From NCBI RefSeq assembly GCF_035194505.1, contig NZ_CP136573.1, positions 992,001 through 1,056,000 on the forward strand: 64,000 bases of DNA, in the 5' to 3' direction. The notes under the pieces were generated by a model. It was not told where the DNA came from. It did no database searches and saw only the letters and a program-made list of their open reading frames with translations. A program made the translations under genes and the position numbers. This DNA comes from Erythrobacter sp. Its GTDB lineage: Bacteria; Pseudomonadota; Alphaproteobacteria; Sphingomonadales; Sphingomonadaceae. Shown piece by piece: positions 59,172-64,000 of this stretch. Numbering within the stretch: the first letter of the stretch is position 1; every line of letters starts with the position of its first letter.

Positions 59172-59942
59172 TCAGCGCGGCAGCGGCCAGCCTGTCAGCA
59201 TCTGGGCCACGCGCTTGTCGGCGGATGCGGGTTTGCGCAGATCACCGCCAAAAGCGCCGTCATTATAGAACCACACGATCCTGCCGTTGCTGAGGTCGAT
59301 CAGCATCGCAAAGCCGTGATGCGGCGGCAGGGCCATGGTGTTGACCCCCTCGCTCAGCACATTGCCCATCCCTCCGAGCAGGCGCGCGAGCTTGGCGCCG
59401 TCGGTGGTGTAGGCATCGTGCATGTTGATGAGCAGGGCGAACTGCGCCTCGGGATCGCTTGCGCGCAACTCCTCAACCGCGCCGGTCGGCAGGGCATATT
59501 CGTAGTAGCCCTTGGGAATGGCCTTCAGCCGCTTCTGCCAATCCTCGCCCGGCTTCACCGGCATGGTGCCCTGCGGCACCTTGAAGATCAGATCGCCGTT
59601 GATGAAACGCGCTGGCTGCCACACGGCGTCCGACAGGGGCTTGGAGTCAGGCGCGTTCCAGTCGGCAAAGCGCCACTGGACTGCCTTGGCCGAGGGGTTG
59701 CGCTTCAGTGCGGCCTGCAGATTGATATGGGTCTCGGCGAGCCACTCCGGGTCTCCGATCTGGCGGTTCTGCGAATCGAGCACGCCAACGAAGATCATCG
59801 GCCGCACCACAACCACGCGCGGGGGCTGCTGTGCATCGATGGCAAAGCCTTGCGCGGTGTATTTGGCCCCCGCCAGCGCAGGCATCACGGGAACAGCAGC
59901 CGCCAGCGCGGCGAGCAGCCCCAGACGAACCCAAGATTTCAC
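59172..59942 (-). CDS. secreted protein of unknown function
   Basis: 256 residues with a Sec signal peptide (LGLLAALAAAVPVMPALAGA). Mature-part segments are RVVVVRPMIFVGVLDSQ, QFALLINMHDAYTTDGAKL and HHGFAMLIDLSNGRIVWFYNDG, a pattern of lipoprotein-like 'tagging' proteins seen in sphingomonads (GNA1162/DUF799-like resemblance only). No catalytic motif recognised. It lies between the SDR terminator and the DUF2794 gene, on the opposite strand to the SDR. Confidence 0.65.
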   Translation of the reverse strand: MKSWVRLGLLAALAAAVPVMPALAGAKYTAQGFAIDAQQPPRVVVVRPMIFVGVLDSQNRQIGDPEWLAETHINLQAALKRNPSAKAVQWRFADWNAPDSKPLSDAVWQPARFINGDLIFKVPQGTMPVKPGEDWQKRLKAIPKGYYEYALPTGAVEELRASDPEAQFALLINMHDAYTTDGAKLARLLGGMGNVLSEGVNTMALPPHHGFAMLIDLSNGRIVWFYNDGAFGGDLRKPASADKRVAQMLTGWPLPR

Positions 59943-59966
59943 GCATTTCCCCCTTTTCGAGCGAGC

Positions 59967-60335
59967 CTAGTCGTCGACCGCCTTCAGCAGCCGCCGCTCC
60001 ATCGGCGCGAGGACATTGGCCAGGTCATGGCCGCGTTTGAGCACCTGGCCATGCTCCCCGAACAACGTCCACATGCCCTGCTTGCCGCGCAAGGCCGGGC
60101 GTTTCTCCACCCGCGCCTGCGGGCGTTCGGCGGCGCGGCGGAAAGCAGCGAAGGTGGCGGCGTTGCGATCGAAATCCATCGCATAGTCGCGCCACTGCCC
60201 GGCAGCGACCATCCGTCCGTAAAGATCAAGGATGCGCATCAGTTCAGCGCGTTCGAACCCGACCTGCTGCGCCCCGCGGCCGGGAAAGGCCACCGCTTGT
60301 CCGGCAAGACCCGGCAACTGCCCAGAACTGCTCAA
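59967..60335 (-). CDS. DUF2794 family protein
   Basis: 122 residues. FERAELMRILDLYGRMVAAGQWRDYAMDF is the DUF2794 hallmark, with RPALRGKQGMWTLFGEHGQVLKRGH following. Start is TTG 60335 after GAGGTGAGGGA; no ATG gives a full-length product. Alphaproteobacteria-specific family of unknown function. The cysE stop is 15 bp upstream on the same strand. Confidence 0.78.
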   Translation of the reverse strand: MSSSGQLPGLAGQAVAFPGRGAQQVGFERAELMRILDLYGRMVAAGQWRDYAMDFDRNAATFAAFRRAAERPQARVEKRPALRGKQGMWTLFGEHGQVLKRGHDLANVLAPMERRLLKAVDD

Positions 60336-60350
60336 TCCCTCACCTCAAGC

Positions 60351-61082
60351 CTAGTCCTTCGTCCCGCTCTTGCGCACGCGCACCGGCGCAGGCGCGGCTT
60401 CGCGCTCGGCGAGCAGCGCCTTCATCACTGCCATTTCCTCGCGCAGAGCGGCAATTTCGCCCTCGAGCTTTTCCACGCAGTCCCGGCTTGACCGACCCTG
60501 TTCATCGCAAGGCGGATCATCGCAGGGCGTGCCATAGGGAATGAATTCGCGGAGCCATTCCTCGGCCGGAACCAGTGTCGAGCGGGCCTTCAATCCGATC
60601 ATCGTCGCGCCTGCGGGCACATCCTCGGTGACCACTGCATTGGCGCCCACGCGCGCGCGCTCACCCACCACAATCGGCCCGATGATCTGCGCGCCCGAGC
60701 CGATGATGACATTGTCACGAATGGTCGGGTGGCGCTTGCCGCCCTTGCCATTGGCAGGATTGGTACCGCCCAGCGTGACGCATTGGTAGATCGTGACATT
60801 GTCGCCGATCTCCGCCGTCTCGCCGATCACGGTAAAGCCATGGTCGATGAAGAAGTTCTTCCCGATGGTCGCCCCCGGGTGAATGTCGATCGCGGTCAGC
60901 AGACGCGAGAAATGGTTCACGAAGCGCGCTGCAAAGAACAGCTGCGCCTCGAAGAGCCAGTGCGCGATGCGGTGGAAACCGAGCGCCAATACTCCGGGAT
61001 AGAGCAGGATCTCCCAGCGCGATCGCGGCGCGGGATCGCGCGCGCGAACCGAGTCCAGATAGCTGATCAGATCCTCGAACAT
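60351..61082 (-). CDS. cysE: serine O-acetyltransferase (EpsC/CysE type)
   Basis: 243 residues; first step of cysteine synthesis from serine and acetyl-CoA. Left-handed beta-helix repeats DIHPGATIGKNFFIDHGFTVIGETAEIGDN (in outline) and catalytic His in HPTIRDNVIIGSGAQIIG are seen. The N-terminal helical domain is short (EpsC class). The C-terminus is extended by a coiled coil and two Cys (GTPCDDPPC), where CysE normally interacts with CysK. ATG 61082. Confidence 0.9.
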   Translation of the reverse strand: MFEDLISYLDSVRARDPAPRSRWEILLYPGVLALGFHRIAHWLFEAQLFFAARFVNHFSRLLTAIDIHPGATIGKNFFIDHGFTVIGETAEIGDNVTIYQCVTLGGTNPANGKGGKRHPTIRDNVIIGSGAQIIGPIVVGERARVGANAVVTEDVPAGATMIGLKARSTLVPAEEWLREFIPYGTPCDDPPCDEQGRSSRDCVEKLEGEIAALREEMAVMKALLAEREAAPAPVRVRKSGTKD

Positions 61083-61130
61083 GGCCTCTCACATTCCCAT
61101 CATTCGCCGCACGATGCAACTCGCGCGCGC

Positions 61131-61790
61131 CTAGAACAGGCGTTGCTGCTCCGGCCCGTGCAGGGCTTCAAGCGCCGCGCGCCACACCGACATGGTGGCA
61201 GGCGTCTGGCGTTCAAGGGAAATGCGGTCGATTGTCGCTACCAGCGCCTCGATTGCGGCAAAGCTGCGGATGGTGCGCGGCACGCAATATTCCGCAGCCC
61301 CATCGGGCAGGCTAAGGCCGCGCTGCTCGGCCAGCGCATGGATCAGATCGGCGGCAAAGGCATCATCGGGCGCGCCGATTTCCAGCTGGAGCGAGCCGCC
61401 GATGCGCGAGGCGAGATCGGGCAACCCGATACGCCAGCCGCCGTGTTCTTCATCGGTGTTGACGATGATCAGCAAGGCCCCGCTTTCGCGCACTCCGCCC
61501 TGCTGCACCGCATTCCAGCGATGGAACAGCGCGGTCTCGTCAAGGCTCTCGGCATCGTCGATCACCTCGAGCCGCTCCGCCCCCGCGAGACCCTGCGCCC
61601 AGCGCGCAATCAGGCTCTTGCCCGAGCGCGGCGGGCCGGTCAGCACGGCGACATGGAACGGCCAGCGTGCCGGTTCCTGCAAGGCCTCGATGACATGGGC
61701 ATTGGCCGCGCCGACAACGATCCGGCGCGCTTCGGCGGATGCACCGGCGCTCAGCGGCAGCGCGATCTGGGAGGGGGAACGGCGGCTCAT
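61131..61790 (-). CDS. hdaA: DnaA-related regulator HdaA
   Basis: 219 residues, a DnaA-domain III-like AAA+ protein. The N-terminal QIALPL is a beta-clamp-binding motif, and Walker A GPPRSGKSLIARW with Walker B-like ALLIIVNTDEEHGG follow. The C-terminal DNA-binding domain of DnaA is absent, and CVPRTIRSFAAIEALVATIDRIS is sensor-2-like. In Caulobacter HdaA promotes hydrolysis of DnaA-ATP after replication starts. ATG 61790. Confidence 0.85.
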   Translation of the reverse strand: MSRRSPSQIALPLSAGASAEARRIVVGAANAHVIEALQEPARWPFHVAVLTGPPRSGKSLIARWAQGLAGAERLEVIDDAESLDETALFHRWNAVQQGGVRESGALLIIVNTDEEHGGWRIGLPDLASRIGGSLQLEIGAPDDAFAADLIHALAEQRGLSLPDGAAEYCVPRTIRSFAAIEALVATIDRISLERQTPATMSVWRAALEALHGPEQQRLF

Positions 61791-61815
61791 GCGCGCAGCA
61801 TCTCGCGCCCCGTCA

Positions 61816-63120
61816 TCAACGGCTGATGGCGAGCGCGTTTGCCCCCCGCCGCACGGAAAATCCGCGCGCTTCGAGCGCGGCGGCAAGCTCGTCCAGCGAT
61901 CCGGCAAAGCTCACGCTCATCACCGATGTGCCGCCGATCGCGGTGCTGGTAACGCCGACTCCGCGCACGCCGCCGGCGGAGCGCACCGCGCCGATGGCAT
62001 TGTCGAAAGCGCCCGCATCAGGCGTGGCGAACTGCACGACGATGGTGCGAACCATCACCTCGCCCGGTTCGATCCCGGTGATCGGCTGAGCCTCGATCCG
62101 CGGCACGCCGGCCGCAGCAGCAGCGGCCTCGGCGGCAGAACGTTCGCGCGCGGCTCGGCCGATCTCGATCAGGCGGGCAATCGCCGGATCGATCACCCCG
62201 CCGGAGCCAAGCCGCAGGCTCGGGTCGGGGCGCAGCTTGCCTGAGGCAAGCGCTGCGGTGAAAATCGCGTCCATCCGCTCCACCGCCTGAGCGAGCATAG
62301 CGGGCAGTGCGTCGGGATTGTCCGCCTTCAGGGTGAAGCTTTCGAGCGGGCGGCTGTCAGGGCCGTAGCGCGCGGTGAAGGTGCCGCTCACCGGCCCGCC
62401 TGGGAACTGATGATCGAGCCGTGCGAAAGCCATCAGCGCGTCCGAGGCGCCATACTGGTCCAATGTGCTGCGCCACCATACGCGGCTATGCCGCCCGGTC
62501 TGGCCGAAATTGATCAAGAGCGAATCGCCTCCGGCCCCGCTCGGCCGGACATAGTTGATGCGGCTGGCTCCGGGATTGAACTCGGCCCAGGCGCGCTGCC
62601 ACGCATTGCGCTGTTCGTAAGTGGTGTAGGCCCCGCCGCTCACCTCGACCGGGATCAGCAGCATCGGCGCCGAGCGCGAAGCCTGCGGGCCGCCGCCGAG
62701 ATAGGAGCTTGCGCGCTGGCGATCGAACACCACGCCCAAGGTCGCGATATAGCGCCGGGGCCCGAGCCGTTCGCGCTCGATCACGATGGCCGAGACCAGC
62801 GCATCCAGCTGGCCTTCGGAAAGCTGCGGTCCGCCGACTTTGGCCCAGGCGAGCTTCTGTGCGTCGCGCCAGCCCTTGGCCCGCGCCTCCTCGGCGCTGC
62901 CGGCCGTCACATCGACGCTGACGCCCTTCACCTCTATGTCGGAGGTTGCTGCCGTCGGCGCGATGCCGCGTTCCCCTGCCACCTGCGCCAGCAGGACATA
63001 GCCGCCGCCCAGCAGCGCAATCGCCAGCGCCGCGGAGGCGACCGGGCGCAGCCAGCGGCGCGCAGCAGCGGGTGCTGCGGGGGCGGCATCAGGGCCGGAC
63101 AGGGCGGAAGCGGCACGCAT
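61816..63120 (-). CDS. conserved membrane-anchored protein (DUF2066-like)
   Basis: 434 residues. An N-terminal transmembrane helix (ASAALAIALLGGGYVLLAQVA) after a short cytoplasmic tail is followed by a large exported region. The segment GSAEEARAKGWRDAQKLAWAKVGG and LDALVSAIVIERERLGPRRYIATLGVVFDRQRA (in outline) resemble DUF2066; the extreme C-terminus (VMSVSFAGSLDELAAALEARGF) is HMA-like in outline without a CxxC. ATG 63120. It sits upstream of hdaA (25 bp) and is divergent from purM, a conserved sphingomonad order. Function unknown. Confidence 0.7.
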   Translation of the reverse strand: MRAASALSGPDAAPAAPAAARRWLRPVASAALAIALLGGGYVLLAQVAGERGIAPTAATSDIEVKGVSVDVTAGSAEEARAKGWRDAQKLAWAKVGGPQLSEGQLDALVSAIVIERERLGPRRYIATLGVVFDRQRASSYLGGGPQASRSAPMLLIPVEVSGGAYTTYEQRNAWQRAWAEFNPGASRINYVRPSGAGGDSLLINFGQTGRHSRVWWRSTLDQYGASDALMAFARLDHQFPGGPVSGTFTARYGPDSRPLESFTLKADNPDALPAMLAQAVERMDAIFTAALASGKLRPDPSLRLGSGGVIDPAIARLIEIGRAARERSAAEAAAAAAGVPRIEAQPITGIEPGEVMVRTIVVQFATPDAGAFDNAIGAVRSAGGVRGVGVTSTAIGGTSVMSVSFAGSLDELAAALEARGFSVRRGANALAISR

Positions 63121-63188
63121 TGGGGAAACGCCAAACCCTTTGCCCAATGGCGGGTGGAATTCCAAGCGCGAAAGGCTATGGGGCGTGT

Positions 63189-64000
63189 ATGACGATCAAG
63201 AACTCTCCCTACACCTATGCCGATGCGGGTGTTTCGATCGCCGCCGGCAACGCGCTGGTCAAAGCCATCGCCCCGCTGGCAAAGGCCACCGCACGCCCCG
63301 GCGCAACCAGTGAGCTGGGCGGCTTTGGCGGGTTCTTCGATCCCAAGGCGGCGGGCTATACCGACCCTCTGCTGGTAGCCGCCAATGATGGCGTAGGCAC
63401 CAAATTGAAGCTCGCGATCGAACATGACCGGCACGATCACGTCGGCATTGATCTGGTCGCCATGTGCGTCAACGATCTCATCGTGCAGGGCGCGGAGCCG
63501 CTGTTCTTCCTCGACTATTTCGCCACGGGCAAGCTCGAGAACGGGGTCGCCGAACGCGTGATCGCGGGGATTGCCGAGGGCTGCAAGATCGCCGGATGCG
63601 CGCTGATCGGCGGCGAGACGGCGGAGATGCCGGGGATGTATGCGCCGGGCGACTATGATCTGGCGGGCTTCTGCGTCGGCGCGGTCGAGCGCGGCGAGCA
63701 GCTCACCGGCGACAAGGTCGCACCGGGCGACGTGCTGATCGGCCTTGCCTCGTCCGGCGTCCATTCCAACGGCTACTCGCTGGTGCGGCGTCTGGCGGCG
63801 GACAAGGGCTGGAAGCTCAATCGCCCTGCCCTGTTCGATCAGGACCAGCTGCTGATCGACGCACTGATCGCGCCGACCCGCATCTATGTCGCGAGCCTGC
63901 TGCCGCTTATCCGCGAAGGCCATATCAACGCGCTCGCCCACATCACCGGCGGCGGGCTGCTCGAGAATATACCGCGCATTCTGCCGGTGGGTGCACACGC
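63189..64000 (+). CDS. purM: phosphoribosylformylglycinamidine cyclo-ligase PurM, 3' end beyond window
   Basis: The first 270 codons of AIR synthetase (fifth step of purine synthesis). YTYADAGVSIAAGNALV, ELGGFGGFFD, LVAANDGVGTKLKLA, AMCVNDLIVQGAEPLFFLDY and IGGETAEMPGMY are all diagnostic. ATG 63189 (MTIKNSPYTY). The gene runs off the right edge; about 70-80 residues are missing. It is divergent from the membrane-anchored protein gene by 68 bp. Confidence 0.95.
   Translation, partial: MTIKNSPYTYADAGVSIAAGNALVKAIAPLAKATARPGATSELGGFGGFFDPKAAGYTDPLLVAANDGVGTKLKLAIEHDRHDHVGIDLVAMCVNDLIVQGAEPLFFLDYFATGKLENGVAERVIAGIAEGCKIAGCALIGGETAEMPGMYAPGDYDLAGFCVGAVERGEQLTGDKVAPGDVLIGLASSGVHSNGYSLVRRLAADKGWKLNRPALFDQDQLLIDALIAPTRIYVASLLPLIREGHINALAHITGGGLLENIPRILPVGAH

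Noticed and set aside
1..64000. CRISPR arrays, prophage and tRNA/rRNA genes.
   Set aside because: No regularly spaced direct repeats, no phage structural or integrase genes beyond the IS, and no cloverleaf-like sequence was seen by eye.

Overview
The window reads as ordinary chromosome of a high-GC alphaproteobacterium of the order Sphingomonadales, most likely an Erythrobacteraceae member (Erythrobacter/Porphyrobacter type). This is an inference from the gene content. The alphaproteobacterial markers are DUF1489 and DUF2794 proteins, an HdaA replication regulator, a SciP/DUF1153 relative, an F1-only atpHAGDC operon with a very short epsilon subunit, an IHF alpha/MerR pair, a Fe-S photolyase and a Rieske catabolic cluster. 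An AppA-like BLUF photoreceptor and a CobT cobaltochelatase subunit hint at, but do not prove, a phototrophic relative. No rRNA, tRNA, CRISPR array or prophage was seen. No gene-free stretch exceeds 300 bases.

Layout. 0-3.1 kb: phoH, miaB and ppiB on the minus strand. 3.2-7.7 kb: mgtE, then a short-chain dehydrogenase / NTF2-like / Rieske oxygenase cluster and a DUF1489 gene. 7.7-13 kb is the accessory part: a BLUF/B12-like photoreceptor, then an IS3-type insertion sequence with a truncated gene on each side. 13-16 kb: a DsbA-family protein, nudC and a Tat-exported serine hydrolase in overlapping order. 16-23 kb: mutY divergent from a DUF721-dsb-dsb-smc run. A 174-bp nested inverted repeat follows smc. 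23-26.5 kb: merR, ihfA and the fatty-acid/phospholipid operon rpmF-plsX-fabH.

26.5-33.9 kb: a MAPEG protein, a beta-lactamase-fold hydrolase, an S24 repressor with two palindromic operators facing a two-gene unknown operon, an aldehyde dehydrogenase/acetolactate synthase pair and a 2-hydroxyacid dehydrogenase. 33.9-45.1 kb: cysS, a tightly coupled fsa-cobT-unknown-nitroreductase operon, priA, photolyase and a GST. 45.2-48 kb: an Ada protein whose first codons contain a perfect parS centromere site, and an unusual membrane-anchored trypsin-like protease. 48-55 kb: the F1 ATP synthase operon and a prolyl oligopeptidase. 55-64 kb: a SciP/DUF1153-like gene broken by an in-frame stop, an HNH protein, glmU, gph, a second SDR behind a palindromic operator, cysE, hdaA, a conserved membrane-anchored protein and the start of purM.

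No wholly new multi-gene system is evident. The most informative observations are the parS site inside ada, the nonsense codon in the SciP-like gene, the IS-bounded deletion junction, the BLUF-B12-like fusion, the S24 repressor module and the 174-bp nested palindrome.
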